Assembly: GCF_001620365.2 (NCBI RefSeq) | Contig: NZ_LQMT02000032.1 | Location: forward strand, 43,836-107,835 | DNA: 64,000 nt | From: Amycolatopsis keratiniphila subsp. keratiniphila | Lineage (GTDB): Bacteria; Actinomycetota; Actinomycetes; Mycobacteriales; Pseudonocardiaceae | Direction: 5' to 3' | Shown: positions 25,980 through 34,883 of the stretch, one piece after another | Layout of the letters: each line of letters opens with the position of its first letter | Numbering within the stretch: the first letter of the stretch is position 1 | Notes under the pieces: generated by a model | Database searches by the model: none | Told to the model about the DNA's origin: nothing | What the model saw: the letters and a program-made list of their open reading frames with translations, nothing else | Translations under genes and position numbers: made by a program

Positions 25980-27805
25980 TGGGCGCTTCACTGGTCCGCC
26001 TCGCGACCGCGGGCAGCGTCGACGACGGGAAGTCGACGCTGATCGGCCGCCTGCTGTTCGATTCGAAGACGGTGTTCACCGACCAGCTCGAAGCCATCGA
26101 ACGCACCAGCCGCGACCGCGGCGAGGCGTACCCGAACCTCGCGCTGCTGACCGACGGTCTGCGCGCCGAGCGCGAACAAGGCATCACGATCGACGTCGCC
26201 CATCGCTATTTCGCCACGCCACGGCGGAAGTTCATCATCGCCGACACGCCGGGACACGTGCAGTACACCCGGAACATGGTCACCGGCGCCTCCACGGCGG
26301 ATCTCGCGCTGATCCTGATCGACGCCCGCAAAGGCGTGCTCGAACAGTCGCGACGGCACGCGTTCCTGGCCAGCCTGCTGGGAATCCCGCATCTGGTGCT
26401 GTGCGTCAACAAGATGGACCTGGTCGGCTGGTCGCAGGAACGCTTCGAAGAGATCCGCGAGGAGTTCCGCCGCTTCGCCATGAAGCTTCAGGTGCACGAT
26501 CTCACCTTCGTGCCGATGTCGGCCTTGCACGGCGACAACGTCGTCCACCGGGGCGCCAGTATGCCTTGGTACGAAGGGACTTCCCTGCTGCATCATCTCG
26601 AACAGGTGCACGTGGCCTCGGATCGCAACCTCATCGACGCGCGATTCCCCGTGCAGTACGTGATCCGTGAGCACAGCCGCGACTTCCGCGGTTACGCGGG
26701 CACCATCGCGGGCGGGGTGTTCAAACCCGGTGACGAGGTCGCCGTCCTGCCCTCCGGCTTCACCTCCACGGTACGCGCGATCTGGGGCCCGGGCGGCACC
26801 ACGGTCACCGAGGCCTTCGCCTCGCAGGCCGTCACGATCGAACTCGAAGACGACCTCGACCTCGGCCGCGGTGACCTGATCTGCCGCCCCGGCAACCGTC
26901 CCCACACGAGCCGGGACGTCGACGCGATGGTGTGCTGGTTCTCCGAACAAAGCTCGCTGACACCCGGCTCCACCTACGTCGTGCGGCACACCACCAGGGA
27001 GACCAAGGCCGAGATCCGCGACCTGGACTACCGGCTCGACGTCACCACCCTGCACCGCGACGAGACCGCGAAGTCGTTGTCGCTCAACGAAATCGGCCGG
27101 ATCCGGCTGCGTGCCCGGCAGCCACTGCTCTTCGATTCCTACCGCCGCAACCGCTCCACCGGAGGTTTCCTGCTCGTGGACGAGCATTCCGGCGCGACGG
27201 TCGCGGCGGGCATGATCACCGGGCCGAGCGTGACCGCGTCGAACGTCGTCTGGCATACCGCCGCGGTCACCAGGGCGGAACGCGCGACACGCGGGCTCAC
27301 CGTCTGGCTCACCGGGCTGTCCGCGTCCGGGAAATCGAGTGTGGCCGTGGAACTGGAGCGGCGGCTGGTGGCTTCAGGCAGGCCCGCGTACCTGCTGGAC
27401 GGCGACAACCTGCGGCACGGGCTGAACGGGAACCTCGGCTTCAGCCCCGCCGATCGCGCCGAGAACGTCCGCCGCGTCGCCGAGGTCGCGAAGCTGTTCG
27501 CCGACGCCGGCGTGGTCTCGGTGGTCTCCTTGATCAGCCCGTACCGCGCCGACCGCGAACTCGCCCGCGCCACGCACGAGGCCGCCGGGCTGCCGTTCCT
27601 CGAGATCTTCGTCGACACCCCGCTGGAGGTCTGCGAAGACCGCGACCCCAAGGGGATGTACGCGAAGGCGCGGGCCGGCGAGATCAGCGGGTTCACCGGG
27701 GTGGACGCTCCCTACGAGCAACCCGAGAGCCCGGATCTGGTGCTGCGCCCGGAAAACGGGGATCCCGCCGCGATGGCCGCGCTGATCCTCGCCGCCCTCG
27801 ACTGA
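25979..27805 (+). CDS. cysNC: Bifunctional sulfate adenylyltransferase subunit 1 / APS kinase
   Basis: 608 aa. The CysN GTPase half has G1 GSVDDGKS (12-19), DTPGHVQYTRNM (G3) and NKMD (G4), followed by translation-factor-like beta barrels. The APS kinase half begins at about 430 with P-loop GLSASGKSS, DGDNLRHGLNGNLGF and the lid YAKARAGEISGFTG. The fusion drives APS formation by GTP hydrolysis and makes PAPS directly. With the sulfotransferase 5 kb away, it forms a possible sulfation module. The family E hairpin follows. Confidence 0.95.
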   Translation: MGASLVRLATAGSVDDGKSTLIGRLLFDSKTVFTDQLEAIERTSRDRGEAYPNLALLTDGLRAEREQGITIDVAHRYFATPRRKFIIADTPGHVQYTRNMVTGASTADLALILIDARKGVLEQSRRHAFLASLLGIPHLVLCVNKMDLVGWSQERFEEIREEFRRFAMKLQVHDLTFVPMSALHGDNVVHRGASMPWYEGTSLLHHLEQVHVASDRNLIDARFPVQYVIREHSRDFRGYAGTIAGGVFKPGDEVAVLPSGFTSTVRAIWGPGGTTVTEAFASQAVTIELEDDLDLGRGDLICRPGNRPHTSRDVDAMVCWFSEQSSLTPGSTYVVRHTTRETKAEIRDLDYRLDVTTLHRDETAKSLSLNEIGRIRLRARQPLLFDSYRRNRSTGGFLLVDEHSGATVAAGMITGPSVTASNVVWHTAAVTRAERATRGLTVWLTGLSASGKSSVAVELERRLVASGRPAYLLDGDNLRHGLNGNLGFSPADRAENVRRVAEVAKLFADAGVVSVVSLISPYRADRELARATHEAAGLPFLEIFVDTPLEVCEDRDPKGMYAKARAGEISGFTGVDAPYEQPESPDLVLRPENGDPAAMAALILAALD

Positions 27806-27828
27806 CCTGGTCCGCTGAGGACAAGTCG

Positions 27829-27883
27829 CGTTGCGAAAGCCACTTTCGCAACCTTCAACGTTGCGAAAGTGGCTTTCGCAACG
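27829..27883. terminator. Long perfect hairpin, family E
   Basis: The 24-nt arms (27829-27852 and 27860-27883) are exactly complementary around CTTCAAC. Each arm reads GTTGCGAAAG...CTTTCGCAAC, so it is itself a 10+10 bp inverted repeat. It lies between the convergent cysNC and beta-lactamase-like stops. Confidence 0.65.
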
Positions 27884-27910
27884 TCAGCGCAGGTCTGCGG
27901 AGACTGACGG

Positions 27911-28948
27911 TCAGCCGCCGTTGGCCGCCCGGTACGGAGCGGCCGCGTAGGTGCGTGCGGTGGCGGCCGTCAGCTTCTCGACCGAGCGGAACATCGTCCT
28001 GCCGAGCCTCGCCCGCGCCCGCAACGCCGGATGCGTCGCGGCGAAGTCGTCCTTGTTCACCGCGGGATCACCGGCGAACGCGCCGGAAGCGAAGAGCGCG
28101 TAGGTGAGGATCGGCTTGCCGTCCGCGCTGAACATCACGCCCGCCTCGTTGCGGCCGTCGTTGAACCAGCCCGCCTTCGTCGCGACCCGCAGCCGCTCGG
28201 CCGAGGTCAGGTCGAGCCGCACGCCGTCGGTGAACGCGCTCAGCGAACGCAGGATGTTCAGCAGGTACTCGGTGGACTTCGCCGAGAGCAGGGTCCCGTC
28301 GACCAGTTTCCGCAGCAGCGTATGCGTTTCGGCCGGGGTCGTCTTGCCGAGGAAGAACCGGTTCGGGTTCGCCACCGGAACGACCTGCGTGTGCACGAAA
28401 CCCTTGCCGCGCAGGATTTCGTTGAGTTCCGCGGCGGGGCAGACCAGTCCGCACAGACGGACGGCGGTGTTGTCGGACAGCGTCAGCAGCGCGGCCATCG
28501 CGTGCCCGAGCGTCACCGAACTCGGGTACGCGCCGTCGAGGGCGAAGATGCCGTCGGTGTCCTTGATGACGATGTCGGCCGTGACGTCGACCCGCTGGTC
28601 CAAAGTGAGCAGTCCGCGGTCGATCTTGTCGAGCACCGCCGCGGCGACGGCGATCTTGTTGACGCTGTAGGCCTCGACCACGTCGTCGGCCCGCTCGGAG
28701 ACGGCGGGGACCGGGTTCCCGGCGGAATCCGCGACACTGACATAGGAAGACCAGGTGCCGCCCGCCTTCGCGGTTTCACGGGCGTAGACCTGGGAAATCC
28801 GGCGCGCGGCGGACGCGGCGTCGACGGCGGCGATGTCCTGATCGGACTCTTCGGCGGCTTGGGCGACCTGCGCCGTCCCGAGCACCGCGCCCGCGGCGGC
28901 GACCGTGCCCAGCCCCAGCAGGCGACGACGATTGACGTTGGTATCCAC
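27911..28948 (-). CDS. Tat-exported class A beta-lactamase-like serine hydrolase
   Basis: 345 aa. The Tat signal has NRRRLLGLG, a hydrophobic stretch and cleavage near AQAAEE. Active-site Ser-Lys is SVNK, the second motif is LSDNTA (SDN) and the third is KAG instead of KTG. The fold matches class A beta-lactamases and related D,D-peptidase-like hydrolases. Whether it destroys beta-lactams is uncertain because of the KAG change and no clear omega-loop ExxLN. It converges on cysNC across the family E hairpin. Confidence 0.8.
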   Translation of the reverse strand: MDTNVNRRRLLGLGTVAAAGAVLGTAQVAQAAEESDQDIAAVDAASAARRISQVYARETAKAGGTWSSYVSVADSAGNPVPAVSERADDVVEAYSVNKIAVAAAVLDKIDRGLLTLDQRVDVTADIVIKDTDGIFALDGAYPSSVTLGHAMAALLTLSDNTAVRLCGLVCPAAELNEILRGKGFVHTQVVPVANPNRFFLGKTTPAETHTLLRKLVDGTLLSAKSTEYLLNILRSLSAFTDGVRLDLTSAERLRVATKAGWFNDGRNEAGVMFSADGKPILTYALFASGAFAGDPAVNKDDFAATHPALRARARLGRTMFRSVEKLTAATARTYAAAPYRAANGG

Positions 28949-28966
28949 GCCGGAACCCTACCGTGT

Positions 28967-29620
28967 TCAGCCCGCAGGCGTGACGAATCCGGTGTCGTAG
29001 GCCTTGATCACCGCTTGCGTCCGGTCCCGCGCGCCGAGTTTCGCGAGCACGTTCCCGACGTGCGTCTTGACCGTCTGCACGCCGAGGTACAGCTCCCCCG
29101 CGATCTCCACATTGGACAGTCCGCCCGCCATCAGCCGCAGCACCTCGCTTTCGCGTTCGGTGAGCCCGGCACCGGCCAGACCGTCCAGTGGTCCCCGGTT
29201 CGCCTGCTGCGCGGCCAGCCGCCGGATCGCCGCCGGGAACAGCAGCGACTCCCCCGCCGCCACGGTGCGGATCGCCGCGACGATCTCCTCGGGCTTGGCC
29301 CGCTTCAACAGGAAGCCGCTCGCCCCGGCGAGCAAGGCGTCGTAGACGTAGTCGTCGTTTTCGAAGGTGGTCACCACGATCACCTTCGGCGGATCATCCA
29401 TAGTGGACATCAGATGCGTGGTCGCGCGGATCCCGTCGACCGAAGGCATCCGGACGTCCATCAGCACGACGTCGGGCCGGAACCGCGACACCAGGCCGGG
29501 CACCTCGGCGCCGTCGGACGCTTCGCCGACGACCTCCAGATCGGGCTCCGAGGCGACGATCGCCCGCAGCCCCGCCCGGATGAGCTGTTCGTCGTCGACC
29601 AGCAGCACCCCGATGCTCAT
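28967..29620 (-). CDS. NarL/LuxR-type response regulator
   Basis: 217 aa from ATG 29620, with GGGGGGAA upstream. The receiver domain has VDDEQ, phospho-acceptor Asp in VVLMDVRMPS and Lys in LLKRAKPEE. The C-terminal LuxR HTH is LTERESEVLRLMAGGLSNVE through TVKTHVGNVLAKLGARD. Its start overlaps the sensor kinase stop by four bases (ATGA), which fixes it as the partner. Target genes are unknown. Confidence 0.92.
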   Translation of the reverse strand: MSIGVLLVDDEQLIRAGLRAIVASEPDLEVVGEASDGAEVPGLVSRFRPDVVLMDVRMPSVDGIRATTHLMSTMDDPPKVIVVTTFENDDYVYDALLAGASGFLLKRAKPEEIVAAIRTVAAGESLLFPAAIRRLAAQQANRGPLDGLAGAGLTERESEVLRLMAGGLSNVEIAGELYLGVQTVKTHVGNVLAKLGARDRTQAVIKAYDTGFVTPAG

Positions 29621-30846
29621 CGCCGTTCCCCCCATGGCACCGCCACCTCGACCTTCCAGAATCCGTCCGCGCGGCCCGCGGTGATCGTGCCCCCGAGCAC
29701 TTCCACCCGTTCCGTCATTCCCCTCAGCCCCCGGCCGCCCCCGTCCCGTGACGGCGGCGCGTCGCCGAGCGGATTGGACACCCGCACCCGCAACAGCTCC
29801 GCCCCGGCGTCGACGAGGACCGCCACGGGCACCTTACCGGCGTGCCGCAACGCGTTCGTCAGGCATTCCTGCAAGATCCTGTACGCCTCACGCGAGACGA
29901 CCGGCGGCACCGCGGACGGATCACCGCGCATCTCCGCCGACACCTCGGCGCCCGCCAGCCGGGTGGCCTCGACCAGCGCGGGCAGCTCCGTCAGCCCTGA
30001 TTGCGGCGTCCTGGACGACGCCTCGTCGCGCAGCAGGCCGAGCACGTGGTCGAGATCGTCCAGCGCGGCGCGGGCCGAATCCTCGATCGCGGTCAGTGCC
30101 TGCTCGGTGAACTCCGGATCGGACCTCAGCGTGCGCCGCGCCGCGCCGGCCTGGATGGTCACGACGCTCAGCGCGTGCCCGACCGAGTCGTGCAGTTCGC
30201 GCGCGAGCCGGTTGCGTTCGGCGAGCTGTTCGGTGCGCTTCTCCAGCTGGGCGATCCGCTCCGCGGCCGAGACCCCCAGCAGGCTCTTCGCGCAGCGGGT
30301 CAGCACCGCGCCCGCACCCCACACGACGTAGGCCAGCGCGACGACGCCGAGCAGGCACGCCAGCGGGATCCACGCGCTCGCCCAGCCCTTCGGCACCTCG
30401 ATCGCGCTCTCGTCGGTCAGGGCGATCCGGCCGCTGAACGGGGCCGCGATCGTGAAACCGAACGCGACCGGGACGAACAGGCTCACCAGGCTGACGACAC
30501 ACCCGGTGCTCACGTGCAGCAGGAACATCGCGGTCGAACGCAGGCGGACGGGCCAGTTCCCCGCGGGACCGAACACGACTCCCGGCACGGGATCGTCCAG
30601 CAGTTCCCGCACGGCCGCGCCCTCCAGCACGCGGACGGCGGGGATGAACGAAGACGCGATCATCACCACGACGACGGTGATCAGCCCGATGACGGTCCCG
30701 CGTTCCAACGTCACGACGAGGGGCAGCAGCGACGGCACCATGATGGCGGCGAAGAGCAGATAAGGCACACTCAGTGCGCCGCCGAGGATGAAGTAGACCC
30801 ATCGACGATAGGTCGCCCGATCCAGGAGCGGGCCGAAAAGTCGCAT
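29617..30846 (-). CDS. Sensor histidine kinase, NarL/DesK group
   Basis: 409 aa. Several membrane segments lie in the first 190 residues, with no large extracellular domain, so it likely senses a signal in the membrane. The dimerisation/phospho-acceptor site is ELHDSVGHALSVVTIQAGAA (HisKA_3). The ATPase part has LTNALRHAGK (N box) and DGGGRGLRGMTERV (G box). It forms a two-gene operon with the response regulator. The TetR gene starts upstream on the same strand. Confidence 0.9.
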   Translation of the reverse strand: MRLFGPLLDRATYRRWVYFILGGALSVPYLLFAAIMVPSLLPLVVTLERGTVIGLITVVVVMIASSFIPAVRVLEGAAVRELLDDPVPGVVFGPAGNWPVRLRSTAMFLLHVSTGCVVSLVSLFVPVAFGFTIAAPFSGRIALTDESAIEVPKGWASAWIPLACLLGVVALAYVVWGAGAVLTRCAKSLLGVSAAERIAQLEKRTEQLAERNRLARELHDSVGHALSVVTIQAGAARRTLRSDPEFTEQALTAIEDSARAALDDLDHVLGLLRDEASSRTPQSGLTELPALVEATRLAGAEVSAEMRGDPSAVPPVVSREAYRILQECLTNALRHAGKVPVAVLVDAGAELLRVRVSNPLGDAPPSRDGGGRGLRGMTERVEVLGGTITAGRADGFWKVEVAVPWGERR

Positions 30847-30855
30847 GGGGTCTTT

Positions 30856-31425
30856 CTAGCGTGTGCCGGGTTCGCGCGGATCCCTCATCAGTATCTCCGC
30901 GATCTCCCTCGCGAGCGTGACCCGATGCGCGTCCCCGTCGATGCCGGTGTGCGCGACGGCGCCTTCGAGCAGGAGGAAGAGCTGCTCCGCGAGCCGCTCG
31001 GGATCGGCCGCGCCCGGGACGTCCTCGCGGAGGAGTTCGGCGAACTTCGCCCGCACCGCCGCCTTGTGCCGCCGGATCACGTCGAGCCCGGGATGCCCGG
31101 CGGGCAGTTCGGCGGCCGCGTTGAGGAACGCGCAGCCCCGGTCGCTCCCGAGCTTGGGGTGGTCGACGTAGGCGTCGAAGACCGTCAGCGCCCGCGGCGC
31201 TTCGGCCTCCGCCAGCCGCTCTTCGAGGTACGCCCACCAGATGTCGTGACGGCTTCGCAGGTACGCGATCGTGAGCTCCGTCTTCGACCCGAAGGACGCG
31301 TACAGCGTCTTCTTCGTGACGCCCGCGGCCTCGGCGATGGCCGCGACGCCCACGGCGTTCAGGCCCTCCTGGTAGAAGAGCTCGCTCGCGGCGCTCAGGA
31401 CGCGCTCGCCGGCCGGTGTCAGCAT
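30856..31425 (-). CDS. TetR-family transcriptional repressor
   Basis: 189 aa. The N-terminal HTH reads AIAEAAGVTKKTLYASFGSK. The C-terminal ligand domain resembles TetR_C regulators that control MFS efflux genes. It is divergent from the MFS transporter, with two palindromic operators in the 89-bp gap, so it most likely represses both itself and the transporter. Confidence 0.9.
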   Translation of the reverse strand: MLTPAGERVLSAASELFYQEGLNAVGVAAIAEAAGVTKKTLYASFGSKTELTIAYLRSRHDIWWAYLEERLAEAEAPRALTVFDAYVDHPKLGSDRGCAFLNAAAELPAGHPGLDVIRRHKAAVRAKFAELLREDVPGAADPERLAEQLFLLLEGAVAHTGIDGDAHRVTLAREIAEILMRDPREPGTR

Positions 31426-31433
31426 GCCTCGAC

Positions 31434-31449
31434 TATACCGATCGGTTGA
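31434..31449. promoter_or_regulatory. TetR operator candidate, proximal copy
   Basis: TATACCGATCGGTTGA is an imperfect palindrome with core ACCGATCGGT, 9 bp upstream of the tetR start. It shares TATACCG with the stronger site at 31481. Confidence 0.5.
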
Positions 31450-31480
31450 CCCGAGCGCGAAATGCGGGAATACTCCAGAT

Positions 31481-31498
31481 GTATACCGCTCGGTATAC
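31481..31498. promoter_or_regulatory. TetR operator candidate, distal copy
   Basis: GTATACCGCTCGGTATAC pairs 8+8 bp perfectly around CT. It lies 16 bp upstream of the MFS transporter start, probably over its promoter or leader. Confidence 0.6.
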
Positions 31499-31514
31499 CC
31501 CTGGAGGAGAGCTG

Positions 31515-32780
31515 ATGGTTTCTTCGTACAAACGCGAACTGACCTTCACCGCGGCCGGGTTGTCGCTGATCGCGGTCTCGTACGGGCTCGCGAGGTACGC
31601 GTACGGCCTCTTCGCGCCTACGCTCCGAACGGAATTCGGCCTCGACGGCGGCACGCTCGGCGCCATCGCGGCGGGAAGCTACGTCGCGTACTGCCTCGCG
31701 GTCGTCGCTTCGACCGCCGTGACGACCCGCTGGGGCGCGCGGGCGGGGGCGCTCACCGCCGGGATGGCCGCCACCGCGGGAACGTCCCTGATCGCGGCCG
31801 CGCCGAACGCGGGCGTCCTCGCGCTCGGCGTCGTCCTCGCCGGAGTCAGCACCGGCCTGGCTTCCCCCTCGCTCGCCGACGCGGTCGCCCGCGTCGTCCG
31901 CGTGACCCGCCGGGACCGTGCCCAGTCCGTGGTGAACGCCGGGACCGGACTCGGCGTGCTCGTCTCGGGCCCGGTCTCCCTGCTCGCCGTCGGCGACTGG
32001 CGGATGGCCTGGTGGGCCTTCGCCGCGGCCTCGGCCTTGGTGACCTTGTGGATCGCGCGGGTCGTGCCGCCGGTGAAGGACGACCGCGCGCGAGGACTGC
32101 CGTCGCCGCTGTTCCCGCCCGCCACCGGACGGCTGCTGCCCGCCGCCGCGACCCTCGGCCTGGCCAGCGCGGCGATCTGGACGTTCGGCCGGGACATCGC
32201 CGTGAGCGTCGGCGGCCTGGACGAAACCGCCTCGACGGTGGTGTGGATCGTGCTCGGCGCGGTCGGCCTGGCGGGTGCGTTCACCGCCGAACTGACCTCC
32301 CGCGCGGGACTGCGCCGTGCCTGGTCGGCGGGCATGGTCCTGTTCGCCGCCGCCACGGCCCTCTTCGCGCTCGCCACCCGCTCGCTCCCGGCGCTCGTCG
32401 TCGCGGCGGCGCTCTTCGGGGCCGTCTACATCGGACTGACCGGGGTGCTGATCCTGTGGGGCACCAGGGCTTACCCGGCGGCGCCCGCCTTCGGTGTCGG
32501 CGTGGCCTTCCTGATGCTGGCACTCGGACAGGCCGCCGGAGCACCGCTCATCGGCCTCCTCGGCGATCTCCTCGATCTTCGTGCCGGCTTCCTCGCCGCG
32601 GCGGCGATCGCCGTCCTCGGTGTCCTGCTCGCTCCCAAGGGGGCGACCACCACCTACAACTTCGGGGTCCGCTCCCTCTCAGTGCCTGTCGGTGAACCCG
32701 CGTCCGCGATCGACGTCGGCAGGACGCTGCCCGGTCATCCAAGTCGCGGACGCGAACAGGGCGCCCTGCCACCGCGATAG
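31515..32780 (+). CDS. MFS transporter (YbfB/YjiJ-like)
   Basis: 421 aa from ATG 31515, with GGAGGAG 6 nt upstream. Twelve hydrophobic segments are visible, beginning FTAAGLSLIAVSYGLARYAYGLFAP, a pattern of the YbfB/YjiJ-type major facilitator group. Likely proton-driven efflux of a compound sensed by the divergent TetR. The last 45 or so residues after APKGATTTYNF are hydrophilic and unusual. They begin where a 24-bp direct repeat starts, which recurs in the intergenic region. Confidence 0.88.
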   Translation: MVSSYKRELTFTAAGLSLIAVSYGLARYAYGLFAPTLRTEFGLDGGTLGAIAAGSYVAYCLAVVASTAVTTRWGARAGALTAGMAATAGTSLIAAAPNAGVLALGVVLAGVSTGLASPSLADAVARVVRVTRRDRAQSVVNAGTGLGVLVSGPVSLLAVGDWRMAWWAFAAASALVTLWIARVVPPVKDDRARGLPSPLFPPATGRLLPAAATLGLASAAIWTFGRDIAVSVGGLDETASTVVWIVLGAVGLAGAFTAELTSRAGLRRAWSAGMVLFAAATALFALATRSLPALVVAAALFGAVYIGLTGVLILWGTRAYPAAPAFGVGVAFLMLALGQAAGAPLIGLLGDLLDLRAGFLAAAAIAVLGVLLAPKGATTTYNFGVRSLSVPVGEPASAIDVGRTLPGHPSRGREQGALPPR

Positions 32781-32855
32781 CGGGGCCTGCGGCCGGGCGG
32801 GTTCACGCATTCGGTCACCTTCGCGGGGCCGACTTCGGGGTCCGCTCCCTCTCAG
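32659..32855. repeat. 24-bp direct repeat spanning the MFS 3' end
   Basis: The segment containing CTTCGGGGTCCGCTCCCTCT is identical at 32659-32682 and 32832-32855, 173 bp apart. The first copy lies within the MFS coding end, the second in the gap before aarF. It suggests a local duplication or insertion that displaced the original stop. Confidence 0.6.
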
Positions 32856-32918
32856 GGGTGAGCACCGTCCCGCCCCAGCGGGAATCAAGCGCGGGCCGCG
32901 CGTGATGTCCTCTTCGGC

Positions 32919-34883
32919 ATGAACCTGCTGCTCGGCCTGCTCACCCTGCCCGTCTACGCGCTCATGCTGTGGCCGCTCGTGGTCGCCGCCCGCCGCGTGC
33001 TGGGGGTGCGGATCGGCCTGATCCGCGCGGGCTGCGCCGCCGGATTCGGCTGGCTGGTCGCGGGTGGCATCATCGCCGCGTTCCCGCAGGCGATGTACGC
33101 GGGGAACGCCTTCGCCGGGCTGGTCATCCCCGTGGCGGGCAGCGCCTTCCTGGCCACGCTGATCTTCCTGTTCGTCGCGGAACTCGCGCTTCCCGCCGGT
33201 TCGGGTCTCGGGCTGATCGGCAGGATCCGGTCGATGCGCCGCCGCGCGGCGCGGACCCGGCGCTACTCCCAGATCACCCGGATCGCGATCAAGCACGGCC
33301 TCGGCCGCTACCTCACCGGCCGCCGCGAACCCGGCCTCGCCCAGGTCCGGCACGCCAAACTGGCGCGCTCGCTGCGGCGCGCGCTGGAGGAGGGCGGCGT
33401 GACGTTCGTGAAACTCGGCCAGCTGCTCTCGACCCGCTCCGATCTGCTGCCGCCGGTTTTCGTCGACGAACTCAGCAAACTCCAGGACCAGGTCGCCTTC
33501 GCCGACGCCGACGAGGTCGCGACGGTGCTGCGGGAGGAGCTGGGCGGGAACCCGGAGGAGATCTTCGCCGAATTCGACCCGGAACCGATCGCGGCCGCGT
33601 CGATCGCGCAGGTCTACCGGGCGAAGCTGCGGGGCGGGCAGGACGTGGTCGTCAAGGTGCAGCGGCCCGGCGTGCAAGCCCTGGTCGATCGGGACCTCGA
33701 CATCGTCCGCCGGGTGGCGGCCGCACTGGACCTGCGCGCGGGCTGGGCACGTTCGCTCGGCGTCGTCGACCTCGCCGAAGGATTCGCCGACGCACTGGTC
33801 GAGGAGCTCGATTTCCGCACCGAGGCCAGGAACATCGAAGCGGTCACCGCCGCGTCCCCGGACACCGAGGTCGCTCTCCCGACCGTCCACAAAGAACTGT
33901 CCACCGAACGTGTCCTGGTGATGCGGCGGCTCGACGGCAAACCGCTCGCCGCCGCCAAGGAGCAGGTGCCGGTCGCGGAACGGGCGAAACTCGCGCGGTC
34001 GATGCTGCGGTGCGTGCTCGGCCAGGTGATGGGCAGCGGTGTCTTCCACGCCGACCCGCATCCCGGCAACGTCCTGCTGCTCGCCGACGGCAGGCTGGGC
34101 CTGCTCGACTTCGGCTCCGTCGGCAGGCTCGACTCCGGCCTGCGCGGCGGACTGCAGAACCTGATCCTCGCACTGGACCGCGGAGACCCGGCAGCGCTGC
34201 GCGACGGCCTGCTGGAGATCGTCGACCGGCCGGACGAGATCGAGGAGCGGCGGCTGGAGCGGGCGCTGGGTGCCTTGGTGGCCAAGCATTTCAACCATGG
34301 CCAGGCCCCGGATCTGGACATGTTCACCGACCTGTTCCGGGTGATCGCCGACTTCAAGCTCAGCGTGCCCCCGCCCATCGCCGCGGTGTTCCGCGCCCTG
34401 GCCACCTTGGAGGGAACGCTGGCCGCGCTGGCGCCGGGATTCAACATCGTCGTCGAATCCCGCGCCTACGCCGCCGAGCAGGTCGGTGCCGGATTGCGCC
34501 CGGAATCGCTGCGCTCCACGGCCACCAACGAACTGATGGCGCTCCTGCCGGTGCTGCGACGGCTACCCCGCCGCGTTGACCGGATCGGCGACGCACTGGA
34601 GCAGGGCAGGCTTTCGGTCAACGTCCGGCTGTTCTCCGACGAACGCGACCGCGACGTGGTCACCGGGCTGGTGCACGAGATCCTGCTGGCGTTCGTCGGC
34701 GTGGCCACCGGCCTGATGGCCGTGCTGCTGCTGGGCAGCGCGACCGGCCCGGAGGTGCTGGCCGGGGTCACGCTCCACCAGATGTTCGGCTACAACCTGC
34801 TGGTGGTCAGCGCATTGGTGGGATTGCGGCTGCTCTTCGTCGTTTTCCGGCGGAGCGGACAACGGTCACGATCGCCCCGATGA
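32919..34883 (+). CDS. ABC1/AarF/UbiB family atypical kinase
   Basis: 654 aa. Two N-terminal membrane segments (about 1-95) precede the UbiB-like kinase domain: KLGQLLSTRSDLLP, IAAASIAQVYRA (the Ala-rich loop replacing the Gly-rich loop), VVKVQRPG, FHADPHPGNVLLL and LLDFGSVGRL. Two further membrane segments lie near the C-terminus. Family members support quinone or lipid metabolism at the membrane; actinobacteria use menaquinone. The 3' end overlaps the convergent signal-peptidase-like gene by 77 bp. Confidence 0.88.
   Translation: MNLLLGLLTLPVYALMLWPLVVAARRVLGVRIGLIRAGCAAGFGWLVAGGIIAAFPQAMYAGNAFAGLVIPVAGSAFLATLIFLFVAELALPAGSGLGLIGRIRSMRRRAARTRRYSQITRIAIKHGLGRYLTGRREPGLAQVRHAKLARSLRRALEEGGVTFVKLGQLLSTRSDLLPPVFVDELSKLQDQVAFADADEVATVLREELGGNPEEIFAEFDPEPIAAASIAQVYRAKLRGGQDVVVKVQRPGVQALVDRDLDIVRRVAAALDLRAGWARSLGVVDLAEGFADALVEELDFRTEARNIEAVTAASPDTEVALPTVHKELSTERVLVMRRLDGKPLAAAKEQVPVAERAKLARSMLRCVLGQVMGSGVFHADPHPGNVLLLADGRLGLLDFGSVGRLDSGLRGGLQNLILALDRGDPAALRDGLLEIVDRPDEIEERRLERALGALVAKHFNHGQAPDLDMFTDLFRVIADFKLSVPPPIAAVFRALATLEGTLAALAPGFNIVVESRAYAAEQVGAGLRPESLRSTATNELMALLPVLRRLPRRVDRIGDALEQGRLSVNVRLFSDERDRDVVTGLVHEILLAFVGVATGLMAVLLLGSATGPEVLAGVTLHQMFGYNLLVVSALVGLRLLFVVFRRSGQRSRSPR

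Noticed and set aside
20090..27805. Natural-product biosynthetic cluster
   Set aside because: No PKS, NRPS, terpene synthase or RiPP genes are present; the genes fit lipid or sterol metabolism and sulfate activation.
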